39,483 nucleotides of DNA from an uncultured Pseudomonadota bacterium (GTDB lineage Bacteria; Myxococcota_A; UBA796; SXON01), in the NCBI GenBank assembly GCA_903844155.1, contig CAIMSU010000296.1, forward strand, positions 1 to 39,483. The letters run 5' to 3'. Under the pieces are notes generated by a model. That model was not told the origin of the DNA, did not search any database, and saw nothing but the letters and a program-made list of their open reading frames with translations. Below are positions 19,066-28,979 of this stretch, in pieces (the stretch's first letter is position 1; each line of letters starts with the position of its first letter). A program made the position numbers and the translations under genes.

Positions 19066-20928
19066 CTAGCCGTCGAGGTGCCCGACGTCCGAGTCGCCCA
19101 TCTCGACCTGAGGTTTTCCATCTGATGCGGGAAAATACTCGGACCAACGCCGGGTCACGGTCGAGGCAGTCTCCGGGTCGCAGAACAGTTCCTTCGGGTA
19201 CCAGGGCTTCATGCGGGCGTCGAGCACGATGCTCCCGCTGAAGGCGATGTGGTTGTTCACGATGGTCCGGGTGCCATGCAGGTCGGCAGCCGGCTCCATG
19301 CGGGTGAACGCCGTCCAGAGAAAACGAGCGTCCGAGGCGGTCGCGCGCCTCGCGTCGTCCACGATTACGACCAGGGGCCACTCGGGGAAGCAACCCGCCA
19401 GCCGCTCCGCGAGGTCGGGCTCGTTCGCGAACGTCGCGCCCTCGACCACCAGGCAGCCTGGGCAATAGACCCGAACGTCGCGGACGGCAGTGTTGACGCG
19501 TCGAGAGCCGGATCCGAGCAGCTCAGATCCGGCTGCTCCGGACGTGAACGCCCGCGGCAACTGCCGGATCGCGGGCCCGATCCCCAGCATGACCCCCTTG
19601 GAGCCCTTGTTCACCTCGCCTGCCTGGAACCCGGCGTAGTCGAGCGTGTCCATCGACGTGTTCGAGTAGATGTAGAGGTCGCGCTCGGGGCGGAAGCGCG
19701 CGAGCACGTGCTCGAGCACCTTCCTGAAGTCGCGCAGGTCCATCGGCTCGTCGATGAGGAGGAGGAATTTGGTGAGGGAAAGCTGGCCTTCGCCGAGGAT
19801 GCGGAACGCACTGGCCAGGGCCTCGCGGTGGTAGCGGTCGCGGACGACGGCGGCCGAGAGCGAGTGGTAGCCGGTCTCGCCGTAGGACCAGAGGTCGCGC
19901 ACGGTCGGCATGACGAGCGGAAAAAGCGGCGACAGCAATTCCTGAAGAAAATCGCCGAGGTAGAAGTCCTCCTGGCGCGGCTTTCCGACGACCGTGGCGG
20001 GCCAGATGGCGTCCTTGCGGTGGCAGACGGCGTCGACCTCGATGACCGGGTAGTCGTGCTGCAGCGAGTAGTACCCGTAGTGGTCGCCAAAGGGGCCCTC
20101 GGGATGCCGGCGGTTTGGGGGGACTTTTCCGATGATGGCGAACTCGGCGTCGGCGCAGAGCTGCAGGGGGCCCGCGGGGTTGTCGCAAGTGCGGAGGCGC
20201 TCGCCGACGAGGAGCGAGGCGAGGAGCAGCTCAGGGACGTTCTCGGGCAGCGGCGCGATGGCCGAGCAGATGAGGCCAGGAGGACCGCCGACGAGCAGGT
20301 TGATCGGGAGCGCCTGACCGGCGTCCTCGGCGACCTTGTGGTGAAAGCCCCCGCCCTTGCCGATCTGCCAGTGGATGCCGGTGAGGGAGGGGCCGTGCCG
20401 CTGGATCCGGTACATCCCAAGGTTGTGACTGTGGTTCTCGGGGTGCTCGGTGTAGACGAGGGGCAACGTCACAAAAGCGCCGCCGTCCTCCTTCCAGCAC
20501 GTCAGCATCGGGATCGTGGTGAGGTCGCCCGGGCGCGAGACGACCTCCGTCACGGGGCCGGAGCCGGAGCGCGAGAGGCCGAGCGACAGGCCTTGCCACG
20601 CAAGATCGCGCTGTGCCCAGAGTTTTCCGGGCGAGGGCGGCATCAGCTCGTGCGGGAGCGCGGCTACGCGGCGGACGAAGGCGCCTGCGCGTGGCCCGAA
20701 CGCGAGATCCACCCGCTTCTTCGTGCCGAACAGGTTCGTCACGACGGGAAAGGCGCTGCCCTTGCCGCCAGGGGCGTTCGGCCGGCGGAACAGGATCGCT
20801 GGACCGTTCGCGGCGATCACCCGGCGGTGAACCTCTGCAAGCTCGAGGTTCGGGTCGACCTCGGTGTCCACCTCGACCAGCTCGCCTTCGCGTCGGAGGA
20901 CGTCCAGAAATGCACGGAGATCACGCAT
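19066..20928 (-). CDS. UbiD-family prenylated-FMN decarboxylase
   Basis: A 620-residue UbiD-type (de)carboxylase, which uses prenylated FMN made by a UbiX partner. In E. coli UbiD decarboxylates 3-octaprenyl-4-hydroxybenzoate for ubiquinone; long homologues like this one also occur in menaquinone-by-futalosine organisms and in aromatic degradation, so the substrate is open. Recognisable parts are the N-terminal RDLRAFLDVLRREGELVEVD, the cofactor/metal region NHSHNLGMYRIQ with its conserved Arg, and HPEGPFGDHYGYY, where the catalytic-site acidic residues lie. It exceeds E. coli UbiD (497 residues) by about 120, mostly at the C-terminus. No ubiX or other quinone gene is in the window. The start at 20928 begins the conserved helix; the Bax-inhibitor gene lies 60 bases upstream on the same strand. 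Confidence 0.88.
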   Translation of the reverse strand: MRDLRAFLDVLRREGELVEVDTEVDPNLELAEVHRRVIAANGPAILFRRPNAPGGKGSAFPVVTNLFGTKKRVDLAFGPRAGAFVRRVAALPHELMPPSPGKLWAQRDLAWQGLSLGLSRSGSGPVTEVVSRPGDLTTIPMLTCWKEDGGAFVTLPLVYTEHPENHSHNLGMYRIQRHGPSLTGIHWQIGKGGGFHHKVAEDAGQALPINLLVGGPPGLICSAIAPLPENVPELLLASLLVGERLRTCDNPAGPLQLCADAEFAIIGKVPPNRRHPEGPFGDHYGYYSLQHDYPVIEVDAVCHRKDAIWPATVVGKPRQEDFYLGDFLQELLSPLFPLVMPTVRDLWSYGETGYHSLSAAVVRDRYHREALASAFRILGEGQLSLTKFLLLIDEPMDLRDFRKVLEHVLARFRPERDLYIYSNTSMDTLDYAGFQAGEVNKGSKGVMLGIGPAIRQLPRAFTSGAAGSELLGSGSRRVNTAVRDVRVYCPGCLVVEGATFANEPDLAERLAGCFPEWPLVVIVDDARRATASDARFLWTAFTRMEPAADLHGTRTIVNNHIAFSGSIVLDARMKPWYPKELFCDPETASTVTRRWSEYFPASDGKPQVEMGDSDVGHLDG

Positions 20929-20988
20929 CGCGCAGGGCTATCCCAGGTGCTCGGATTCGCCCTCTGCGGATCCGAGCACTCGAGAGCA

Positions 20989-21693
20989 CTAGCGCCTGCG
21001 GAGCCGGCTGAACAGCGCGAGCAAGTTCCACAACAGCACGATGATGCTCAAGGAGAGCTCGTAGCCACCCTCCATCGTCTGGCGCGTGTCCATCGTATGC
21101 ACCACGAAGTTGAGCTTGTAAAGCAGCGAACCAGCGGAGATCGCCACGAAGAGGCCGCTCAACATGATGCCCGCCGTACCGCCGATCGGCCAAACGAACG
21201 AGATCGCCATCAGGATGAGCATCGGGATGAAGAGCATTCCGAGCCCGGCGCCGAGGAGCGAAAAGTCGCGCCGCGCCATGCTCACGTACACGAACATCCC
21301 GGTGGCGGTCAGCACCACCATTCCCATGCACTGCATCAGCAGCAGGAGACCGTCCGAGACCGTCCCGAGCCCGAACAGCGTGGCGAAGAGGATGAACCCG
21401 AAGGACAGACCCTGCGCCCCCGTCCCGAGCAGAAAGCCGGCGACCTTTGCTTCGCCATACACCATTTTTCGGGCCACGCTCTGCGAGATGAACATGGAGC
21501 CGTAGATCAGCCCGAGGATGCCGAACGTGCCGAGCTTCAGCGCGAACGGCACGACAAAAAGCAGGGAGATCACGCTGAAGAAGGCGGAGACGAGGAGCCC
21601 GCCGACCGTCCAACCAGCCACGCTGGTCAGGAACGCAGTGCGGACCTCGGGCGGCGCCTCAATGGCCGGGCTCAGGTAGGAGTTTTGACGCAT
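20989..21693 (-). CDS. Bax inhibitor-1/YccA-family membrane protein
   Basis: A 234-residue polytopic membrane protein with seven hydrophobic segments, of the Bax inhibitor-1 (TMBIM/YccA) family. Typical features are a soluble N-terminus with RTAFLTSVAGWTVGGLL, Gly/Phe-rich helices, and the C-terminal signature DTRQTMEGGYELSLSIIVLLWNLLALF ending in basic residues; the acidic residues in the last helices form the calcium/pH sensor in studied members. E. coli YccA is a substrate and modulator of FtsH. Here the gene lies 25 bases downstream of ftsH on the same strand, so a YccA-FtsH functional pair is plausible. I chose ATG 21693 over TTG 21708 because GGAGG (21702-21706) sits eight bases before it as a ribosome binding site, and overlaps the TTG codon. 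Confidence 0.9.
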   Translation of the reverse strand: MRQNSYLSPAIEAPPEVRTAFLTSVAGWTVGGLLVSAFFSVISLLFVVPFALKLGTFGILGLIYGSMFISQSVARKMVYGEAKVAGFLLGTGAQGLSFGFILFATLFGLGTVSDGLLLLMQCMGMVVLTATGMFVYVSMARRDFSLLGAGLGMLFIPMLILMAISFVWPIGGTAGIMLSGLFVAISAGSLLYKLNFVVHTMDTRQTMEGGYELSLSIIVLLWNLLALFSRLRRR

Positions 21694-21701
21694 GATTCTG
21701 G

Positions 21702-21706
21702 CCTCC
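21702..21706 (-). promoter_or_regulatory. Ribosome binding site fixing the Bax-inhibitor gene start
   Basis: GGAGG read on the minus strand, eight bases before ATG 21693. It overlaps the alternative TTG start at 21708, which makes that longer start unlikely. Confidence 0.7.
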
Positions 21707-21718
21707 AAGGAAGTGTAT

Positions 21719-23554
<1,836 letters not shown>

Positions 23555-23627
23555 CCGGATCCGACAGTTGCGGAAAGGGTAGTCACCAGCCATGACGGTG
23601 GCTACCGGGCGCTTCGCCGGCCGCAGA

Positions 23628-24026
23628 TCAGCCCGGCTGCGCGTTGACCGTGATCGTCGCGGGGACAAAGTCGGTGAAGGACTCGGACATGCCGTCGCCG
23701 TCGGTGAAGTAGAGGTCGGCGGTGATCGTCCACGATCCCGCCGTCGGCAGGCTGATCGTCGGCGTGGTCGAACCCGTTTGCATGGACTGGGGCGTCGTGC
23801 CGTCCGTCCAGTCGATCTGCATGTACCCGGCTGGCTCGCCGTCGTTGTGCTTGGCGGGGTCGGACAGGAGGAAGTCGTTGACAACGATGGAGAGCGGGAG
23901 GTCGCCGATGCCAACTGTGTCGCCGTCATGCGGTGAGACGAAGGCGATCGTCGGGGTTGCGACGACGAGGGGGGTGCTGTCGGCGGATTTGCCGGTGCAC
24001 GCGGTGAGAAGGGCGGCGAGGAGCAT
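23628..24026 (-). CDS. Small lipoprotein, SPxDGDTV type
   Basis: A 132-residue exported lipoprotein: signal MLLAALLTAC with Cys10 in the lipobox, then an Asp/Ser linker (TGKSADST). The mature domain is a single beta-rich module: IAFVSPHDGDTVGIGDLPLSIVVNDF, EPAGYMQIDWTDG, then a predicted last strand FVPATITVN, consistent with an Ig-like sandwich. It shares the SPxDGDTV opening and the layout of the gene immediately upstream, so the pair looks like a tandem duplication. No function is known to me. I chose ATG 24026 because it begins the signal; an upstream GTG/ATG alternative at 24044 would overlap the previous gene. The gap to its neighbour is five bases. Confidence 0.75.
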   Translation of the reverse strand: MLLAALLTACTGKSADSTPLVVATPTIAFVSPHDGDTVGIGDLPLSIVVNDFLLSDPAKHNDGEPAGYMQIDWTDGTTPQSMQTGSTTPTISLPTAGSWTITADLYFTDGDGMSESFTDFVPATITVNAQPG

Positions 24027-24031
24027 GGCGT

Positions 24032-24445
24032 TCACCCGGTGCAAAGCGTGTTGTCGACGGTGATGTAGATGTACGTGCCCACGAAGGGCACCAGGGGCGA
24101 ATGGTCCGCGAGCGCGAGGTCCAGGCTCAACTGCCAGGGACCGTCGTTGACCGGCGCGCCGTCGCCGTTGGGTTCATCGGTGATGGTGACGTTTTCGCTG
24201 TCCGACTGCGCCGCCTCCTGGCCGTTGAGGTAGACGTGCATGTGGCCCTCGTTCGGGGGCGGATTCTCGATCGTCTGGTTTGTAAGCGTGAAGTTCTCGA
24301 CCTTCGTCACGACTTCCAGCGGGCCGCCGCAGACCGTGTCGCCGTCGACCGGCGAGATCAGCGTCAGCGACGGCGCGCCAGACGTCGAGTCCGCGTTTGT
24401 ACCGGTGCAGGCCAGCAGTGTGGCGGCGAGGGATGCGAGCAACAC
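24032..24445 (-). CDS. Small lipoprotein, paralogue of the 23628 gene
   Basis: A 137-residue lipoprotein: signal MLLASLAATLLAC, linker TGTNADSTSGAPS, then SLTLISPVDGDTVCGGPLEVVTKVENF, an NEGHMHVYLNGQ segment and a final strand TYIYITVDNTLC. The SP-DG-x-V opening followed by a GHxH segment recalls the pattern of DUF4399-like domains, but I cannot confirm membership. It has two Cys in the mature part that could pair (SPVDGDTVCGG and the C-terminal TLCTG); its paralogue lacks both. The GTG at 24445 is preceded by GGAGTG at a good distance. It is likely co-transcribed with the 23628 gene (five-base gap). Confidence 0.75.
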   Translation of the reverse strand: MLLASLAATLLACTGTNADSTSGAPSLTLISPVDGDTVCGGPLEVVTKVENFTLTNQTIENPPPNEGHMHVYLNGQEAAQSDSENVTITDEPNGDGAPVNDGPWQLSLDLALADHSPLVPFVGTYIYITVDNTLCTG

Positions 24446-24482
24446 CTGACACTCCGGCGCACGGTCAGCTTACCGGATCAAC

Positions 24483-24499
24483 ACCGTGATTGCCACGGT
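24483..24499 (-). promoter_or_regulatory. Inverted repeat upstream of the lipoprotein pair
   Basis: ACCGTG (24483-24488) and CACGGT (24494-24499) flank five bases, about 40 bases upstream of the 24445 start. The octamer TGACCGTG on the minus strand occurs here and again about 30 bases nearer the start. It could be a small operator; nothing else supports this. Confidence 0.25.
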
Positions 24500-24515
24500 C
24501 ACAGCGTAACGATTT

Positions 24516-24533
24516 GTCTGTCGCCCGACAGAC
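24516..24533 (-). terminator. Hairpin just after gcvH stop
   Basis: GTCTGTC and GACAGAC pair perfectly around a four-base loop, beginning four bases after the gcvH stop codon. There is no T-run on the minus strand (AAATCGTT follows), so it is either a weak terminator or a 3'-end stabiliser that separates gcvH from the lipoprotein pair. Confidence 0.45.
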
Positions 24534-24536
24534 GGC

Positions 24537-24911
24537 CTACGCGATGGCAGCGTACGCGGCGGCGTCCATCAGGCCCTCGAGCTCAGCCGCGTTGGTGATC
24601 TTCAGTTTGAAGAGCCAACCGCCACCGTGGGGGTCTGAATTGATGACCGCCTCATTGCCGTCGAGCGCGGTGTTCACGGCGGTGATCGTGCCGGAGACTG
24701 GCGCGTAGACGTCGCTGACGGCCTTGACGGACTCGACCTCACACGCGCTCTTGCCCTTCGCGAGGGTCTTGCCGACCGCGGGGAGCTCGACGTGCACGAT
24801 GTCGCCGAGGGCGTCCTGCGCGTGGTGGGTGATGCCGACGGTCGCGACGTCGCCCTCGATGGAGAGCCACTCGTGCTGGTCGGTGTACTTGTAGTTGGCG
24901 GGGTAGGACAT
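24537..24911 (-). CDS. gcvH: Glycine cleavage system H protein
   Basis: A 124-residue lipoyl carrier of the glycine cleavage system. It shuttles the aminomethyl group from P protein to T protein on a swinging lipoyl arm. The sequence is a full-length H protein: YKYTDQHEWLSIEGDVATVGIT at the start, then LGDIVHVELPAVGKTL and the lipoylation site ESVKAVSDVYAP with Lys63, followed by GTITAVNTALDGNEAVINSDPHGGGWLFKL. It follows gcvT by 39 bases on the same strand. Neither gcvP nor a lipoate-attachment gene is in the window. Confidence 0.96.
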   Translation of the reverse strand: MSYPANYKYTDQHEWLSIEGDVATVGITHHAQDALGDIVHVELPAVGKTLAKGKSACEVESVKAVSDVYAPVSGTITAVNTALDGNEAVINSDPHGGGWLFKLKITNAAELEGLMDAAAYAAIA

Positions 24912-24950
24912 GGGGTCGGTTCCTGGCTGGACGTTTCGGGCCGGAGTCGG

Positions 24951-26036
24951 TCAGTAGGGGCGGGTGTAGAACGGGGTCTTGGCGACCTTCGCGGGCGCCA
25001 TGCTACCGCGAATGTCGATGGCCAGGGGCGTGCCGACGGCAGCGAGATGCGCCGGAACATAGCCAATCGCGAGGTTCAACCCGAGGCTTGGTGAACGCGT
25101 GCCGCTCGTCACTTCGCCGACGACGACGCCATTCTGGAGGATCGGGCTGTGCGGGCGCGCGATTCGGCCCTCGACCACCAAGCCGACGAGCCGCTTTGGC
25201 ACCCCAGCAGCCTTCTGCGTGACGATGGGATCGCGGCCGATGAAGTCGCCCTTCTCCAGCTTCGTCACCCAGGCGAGGCCGCCTTCAAGCGGCGTTGTGT
25301 CATCGTTGATGTCGTTGCCGTAGAGGCAGTACTTCATCTCCAGCCGCAGCGTGTCGCGCGCGCCGAGGCCGATGTTGGCCAGCCGGTAGGGCTCACCGGC
25401 CGCCTGGATGGCCGGCCAGAGGATGTCGGCGGCGCCGGCGGGCAGGAACACCTCGAAGCCGTCTTCCCCGGTGTACCCGGTGCGCGCGATGATGCAGCCT
25501 TCAACGCCCGCAACCGTCCCCGTCCCGAACCAGTAATTCTTGATCGGCGCCAGCGGGACATCGGTGAGGGTCTGAAGGAGGGCCTCTGCCCAGCGCCCCT
25601 GGATCGCGAGCTGGGCGTAGTAGTCGGACTCGTTGACGATGTCCACGGCGAGCGGATTGTGGGCTACCATCCAGTTGTAGTCCTTGTCCCGGTTCGCCGC
25701 GTTCACGCAGATGAGCACTTCCTCCGGCGCCACGTTGTACACGATGAGGTCATCCACGATGCCGCCGCGCTCGTTGCACATCGCCGTGTACATCGCCTGC
25801 CCAAACGCGAGCTTGTTCACGTCGTTCGTGACGAGATGGCTCACCGCGTCCATCGCCTTCGGGCCGCGGAACCAGACCTCGCCCATGTGCGAAACGTCAA
25901 ACAGGCCCACGCGCTCGCGGCAGGCGGCGTGCTCCTCCAGGATCCCGGCGTACTGCACGGGCATTTCCCAGCCGCCAAAGTCGATCAGCCGCGCGCCGGC
26001 CTCTTTGTGGAACTCATGGAAGGGGGTGCGACGCAT
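24951..26036 (-). CDS. gcvT: Glycine cleavage system T protein (aminomethyltransferase)
   Basis: A 361-residue T protein, which releases ammonia from the H-protein-bound aminomethyl group and transfers the methylene to tetrahydrofolate. Family landmarks are RRTPFHEFHKEAGARLIDFGGWEMPVQY, FDVSHMGEVWFRGP, ERGGIVDDLIVY with the catalytic Asp, TGYTGEDGFEVF, GLGARDTLRLEMKYCLYGNDI and, at the C-terminus, GEVTSGTRSPSLGLNLAIGYV. The length is typical. GGAG lies about nine bases before the ATG. The gene order gcvT-gcvH is common; gcvP must be elsewhere. The upstream gene (26080) ends 43 bases away on the same strand; there is no room for a glycine riboswitch in that gap. Confidence 0.96.
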   Translation of the reverse strand: MRRTPFHEFHKEAGARLIDFGGWEMPVQYAGILEEHAACRERVGLFDVSHMGEVWFRGPKAMDAVSHLVTNDVNKLAFGQAMYTAMCNERGGIVDDLIVYNVAPEEVLICVNAANRDKDYNWMVAHNPLAVDIVNESDYYAQLAIQGRWAEALLQTLTDVPLAPIKNYWFGTGTVAGVEGCIIARTGYTGEDGFEVFLPAGAADILWPAIQAAGEPYRLANIGLGARDTLRLEMKYCLYGNDINDDTTPLEGGLAWVTKLEKGDFIGRDPIVTQKAAGVPKRLVGLVVEGRIARPHSPILQNGVVVGEVTSGTRSPSLGLNLAIGYVPAHLAAVGTPLAIDIRGSMAPAKVAKTPFYTRPY

Positions 26037-26079
26037 GGGAGGCTCCGGGCTGGGCCGGCTCGCCTAACCGGTGCACGCC

Positions 26080-26517
26080 CTATACGGCATGCTTCTTCAA
26101 GAGCCCGGCGAGCCTTGGCATGGCATCGACCACGTGGTCGGTCGCGCGGGGCCGAAGCTGGTCGTAGGTCTTGCGGACGGGGCCGACGGCCTGACGGGCA
26201 CGGGCGTCCGTGATGGACAGCAGCGCCTCGGCGACCTGGGGGCCCTGCCTGACGAACGTCGCGCTCGGATCGCCGCCCTTCGCCACCGCCGCCGTCCAGA
26301 ACGGGTCGACCTTGCTGGCAAAGTCGTCGAGGAGGTGGTTCAGCGCGCCGCCGATGAAGCCGGGCTTGATGCGCTTGACGGTCCCGTACGCCGCCTTGAT
26401 GGCCATCCCTGACAGCCCGCCTTTGTCCGCGACTTCGGCCTCAATGACGTTGACGCCGTCGTCGACGACGTTGCGGCGCTTGGTGGGGTCGGCGATCACG
26501 TCTTTGAGGCTCGGCAT
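26080..26517 (-). CDS. Conserved small protein of unknown function (DUF6918-like)
   Basis: A 145-residue, mostly helical, soluble protein without signal or membrane segment. The pattern MPSLKDVIAD...VIEAEVADKGGLSGMAIKAAYGTVKRIKPGF, then DDFASKVDPFWTA, reminds me of a family of uncharacterised ~140-residue bacterial proteins that I remember as DUF6918; this recollection needs a profile search. The C-terminal half (VRKTYDQLRPRATDHVVDAMPRLAGLLKKH) is amphipathic helix. No catalytic motif is visible. It sits between the HEAT lipoprotein gene (24 bases upstream) and gcvT (43 bases downstream), probably as part of one transcript, without an obvious link to glycine cleavage. Confidence 0.75.
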   Translation of the reverse strand: MPSLKDVIADPTKRRNVVDDGVNVIEAEVADKGGLSGMAIKAAYGTVKRIKPGFIGGALNHLLDDFASKVDPFWTAAVAKGGDPSATFVRQGPQVAEALLSITDARARQAVGPVRKTYDQLRPRATDHVVDAMPRLAGLLKKHAV

Positions 26518-26541
26518 GCCGGGCGGCTATCACGCGGGTGG

Positions 26542-27756
26542 TCAGAATTCGATGGTGGTCGCCCCGCCGCCGCCACCACCACCGCTCGGACCTGCGCCGA
26601 CGCCCTTCCCGCCGCCCGCCGCCGCATCCCCCGGCGCTTTACACGCCGTGTAATGGACTTTTCCGCCATACTCGTTCACGCGCGCTCCGAGGTACGCCTT
26701 GCCGCAGGTCGTGTAGCCGCTGGCGTTGAACGCGGCGGTCGCGCACGCCAGGCTGGCGTCGAAGTCCCGATCATTCTGGTAGAAAAGGATGTCGGCGTCT
26801 GACTTTTCGGTCGGGGCGGTGTCGGTCACATAGCTCTTGACCCAGAAAGGGACGGCGTCGCAGAGCGCCTTCGCGGCCTCCGGGGCGGCGTCCTTGGAGA
26901 GCATGGTAAGGAGTGACAGGCGGACGTTGGCGTCCGGCTCAAGCTTTTTCAGATGATCGGCGACGCAGCCGAGGATCTGTGGGCTGCGGGTGGCGTCGAT
27001 GGCGGTGGCGACGGCGGCACGGACGACAGGGTCCGCGTCGTCCATCGCGGCGCAGGCGACCGCAGGCCAGTCCTCCGCGTGTGTGTCCCGGTAGCCGGTC
27101 AGCGCCGCAGCCTTCGTCGGCGCGTCTCCGGTCTGGATCGCGCCTTTCAGCGCCTCTTTTGCGGCTGGGTTCCCGTCCAGGTCCAGCGCCGCGTTGGCGC
27201 CCCAGGTGCCGCCGCGCTTGAGGCCATCCATGAGCATCTGCAGCTCCTTCGGGTCCTTCGTCGCACGCAACGCCGGTAATGCGGCTGCCTGCACCTCGGG
27301 GTCCGCGTCCGACTCGGCCGCCTTGACCAGGCGCTCGTGGACCACGGACGTCTTGACCTTGAGCATCGCGGTCGCCATCCCTGCGCGGTCCTTGAGCGCA
27401 GTGTCGTCGAGCGCTTTTGCGACGCATCCTTCGTAATTTGCCTGTCCGCCGTCGGCGTCGGGGTTGGCGAGGCCGTTGTAGACCGCGGGGTCATAGGCGC
27501 CGTCGCGGGTGAGGTGGTCGCAGATGCACGCGACCCCGGGGTCTTTCAGATCCTTGAGGATCTGCGCCGCATGTTCGCGGGTGTCGTCGTCCTTCATCTT
27601 GAGGCCGACGCACAACGTCGTGATGTCGCCGGTCGTGTGCGCGCGGTCGAGATCGGCCTTGGAGACGAAGGCGGGCTCGGGCGTCTTGCAGGCGGCGAGG
27701 AGCAAGGCGGCCAGGGCACAAAACGCGGCGCGGGTGCCGGTGACGAGAGAGGGCAA
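26542..27756 (-). CDS. HEAT-repeat lipoprotein
   Basis: A 404-residue lipoprotein: signal ending ALAALLLAAC, so Cys is lipidated. The body is a solenoid of HEAT/PBS-lyase-like helices (HAAQILKDLKDPGVACICDHL, AAESDADPEVQAAALPALRATKDP, AAMDDADPVVRAAVATAIDATRSP), the kind of scaffold that binds other proteins. Cysteines recur in the repeats and the C-terminal domain and may form disulfides in the periplasm. The chain ends in a Gly-rich tail with seven consecutive Gly. The start is a TTG at 27756, supported by GGAG five bases upstream. It is divergent from dus across a 53-base gap and begins the long minus-strand block. Confidence 0.82.
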   Translation of the reverse strand: MPSLVTGTRAAFCALAALLLAACKTPEPAFVSKADLDRAHTTGDITTLCVGLKMKDDDTREHAAQILKDLKDPGVACICDHLTRDGAYDPAVYNGLANPDADGGQANYEGCVAKALDDTALKDRAGMATAMLKVKTSVVHERLVKAAESDADPEVQAAALPALRATKDPKELQMLMDGLKRGGTWGANAALDLDGNPAAKEALKGAIQTGDAPTKAAALTGYRDTHAEDWPAVACAAMDDADPVVRAAVATAIDATRSPQILGCVADHLKKLEPDANVRLSLLTMLSKDAAPEAAKALCDAVPFWVKSYVTDTAPTEKSDADILFYQNDRDFDASLACATAAFNASGYTTCGKAYLGARVNEYGGKVHYTACKAPGDAAAGGGKGVGAGPSGGGGGGGATTIEF

Positions 27757-27809
27757 GCGGGCTCCGATGGGGGCGCGGGACTATCACGGAGGTTGACAGG
27801 GAGCGGATT
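27757..27809. promoter_or_regulatory. Short divergent promoter region (HEAT lipoprotein / dus)
   Basis: Fifty-three bases must serve both directions. GGGAG lies seven bases before the dus GTG start. A perfect TTGACA (27793-27798) reads toward dus, but a -10 box 17 bases later would fall inside the assigned coding region and only CACTAC is there, so either it is chance or dus starts further in (ATG 27828 or 27855). Confidence 0.35.
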
Positions 27810-28922
27810 GTGAGGCACTACGCGCGGATGGACGAGCACGCCGCTGCCAAGGACATGAACGCGCCGATGGTGGGGGCGTTTCCGCTCTCGTACACGGTTC
27901 GGAACATCCGCATCGAGCCGAACCTCGTGCTGGCGCCGATGGAGGGCGTGACGGACTTGACATTCCGTCGGTTGATCCGGAAGATTGGCGGCGCGGGGCT
28001 GACGGTGACGGAGTTCATCGCCTCGGAGGGCCTGCGGCGAGGCGCGGAACGGATGGAGGAGATGGCCCGCATTGATCCGGACGAACATCCTGTCGCCATC
28101 CAGATCTACGGGCGGAACCCTTCGGCGATGGCTGAGGCGGCGAAGATCGTCGAGGATCTTGGCGCGGACATCTGCGATTTGAACTTCGGCTGCCCATCCA
28201 AGAAGGTGTGCGCGCACTCCGGCGGGTCGGCGTTGCTCAAGGATCCCGAGCTGGCCGAGCAGATCGTCAAGGCCGTGCGGGCCGCGATCACCATTCCGTT
28301 GACGGTGAAGATGCGGTCGGGGTTTGACGCCGAGAACCGCAACTGCCCCGACATCGCGTGGATGTGTCAGGAGGAAGGCGCCGAAGCCATCACGATCCAC
28401 TGGCGGACCCGCGCGGACCTCTACAGCGGAACGCGCGCGGTCGACAAGATCGCCGCTACCAAGCAGCGCTTGTCGATCCCGGTGATCGGGAACGGCGACA
28501 TCCTGGCCTTTGCGAGCGCGCGGGCGATGTTCGCGGACACGGGGTGCGACGGCGTGATGATCGGGCGCGGCGCCATCAAGAACCCGTGGGTCTTCCAGCA
28601 GATCCGCGCGCAGATGCTCGGAATGCCGTTGGAACCGGTGAGCCCGGAGGAGAAGCGGCGGGTGCTCATCGACTACTACGAGAGTTGCCGGACCTGGTTC
28701 CGGAGTGACCGCGGGGCGCTGGGCCGTATGAAGAAGATCTCCAATTACTTCACGCACGGCTTGCCCTACGCGAGTGAATTGCGGACGACGATCCTGCGAT
28801 CCCAGACGGTCGACGAGGCGATCAGCGCCGTGAACCGGTACTTTGACGACCTCGCTGAGTGGCGGATGCCGGACGACCCAATCGTCCAAGGTCTGGCCGA
28901 CGGCGACGGCTCGCAGCTCTGA
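27810..28922 (+). CDS. dus: tRNA-dihydrouridine synthase (Dus family)
   Basis: A 370-residue FMN-dependent tRNA-dihydrouridine synthase, which reduces uridines in the tRNA D-loop with NADPH. The TIM-barrel motifs are LAPMEGVTDLTFRRLIR, VTEFIASEGLRRG, VAIQIYGRNP, CDLNFGCPSKKVCAHSGGSALL with the catalytic Cys in GCPxxKV, PLTVKMRSGFD, ITIHWRTRADLYSG and PVIGNGDI plus GVMIGRGAIKNPW for the phosphate of FMN. The pattern is nearest the DusB group. GTG 27810 has a good GGGAG site; ATG 27828 or 27855 are alternatives, because the conserved region begins after residue 25. It opens the right-hand plus-strand block, with 57 bases to the next gene. Confidence 0.93.
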   Translation: MRHYARMDEHAAAKDMNAPMVGAFPLSYTVRNIRIEPNLVLAPMEGVTDLTFRRLIRKIGGAGLTVTEFIASEGLRRGAERMEEMARIDPDEHPVAIQIYGRNPSAMAEAAKIVEDLGADICDLNFGCPSKKVCAHSGGSALLKDPELAEQIVKAVRAAITIPLTVKMRSGFDAENRNCPDIAWMCQEEGAEAITIHWRTRADLYSGTRAVDKIAATKQRLSIPVIGNGDILAFASARAMFADTGCDGVMIGRGAIKNPWVFQQIRAQMLGMPLEPVSPEEKRRVLIDYYESCRTWFRSDRGALGRMKKISNYFTHGLPYASELRTTILRSQTVDEAISAVNRYFDDLAEWRMPDDPIVQGLADGDGSQL

Positions 28923-28979
28923 CGGATTCCTTCCGGCGCACGGCGCACGGGATCGCCGGCGCGGGGTTATCGGCCCGCC

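Noticed and set aside
24912-26079. Glycine riboswitch near gcvT/gcvH
   Set aside because: The spacers before gcvT and gcvH are 43 and 39 bases, too short for the tandem aptamers, and no matching conserved core is seen.
27793-27798. Perfect TTGACA as a -35 box for dus
   Set aside because: No reasonable -10 box follows at 16-18 bases without entering the coding region, and a good ribosome binding site supports the start at 27810. Mentioned only as an alternative.
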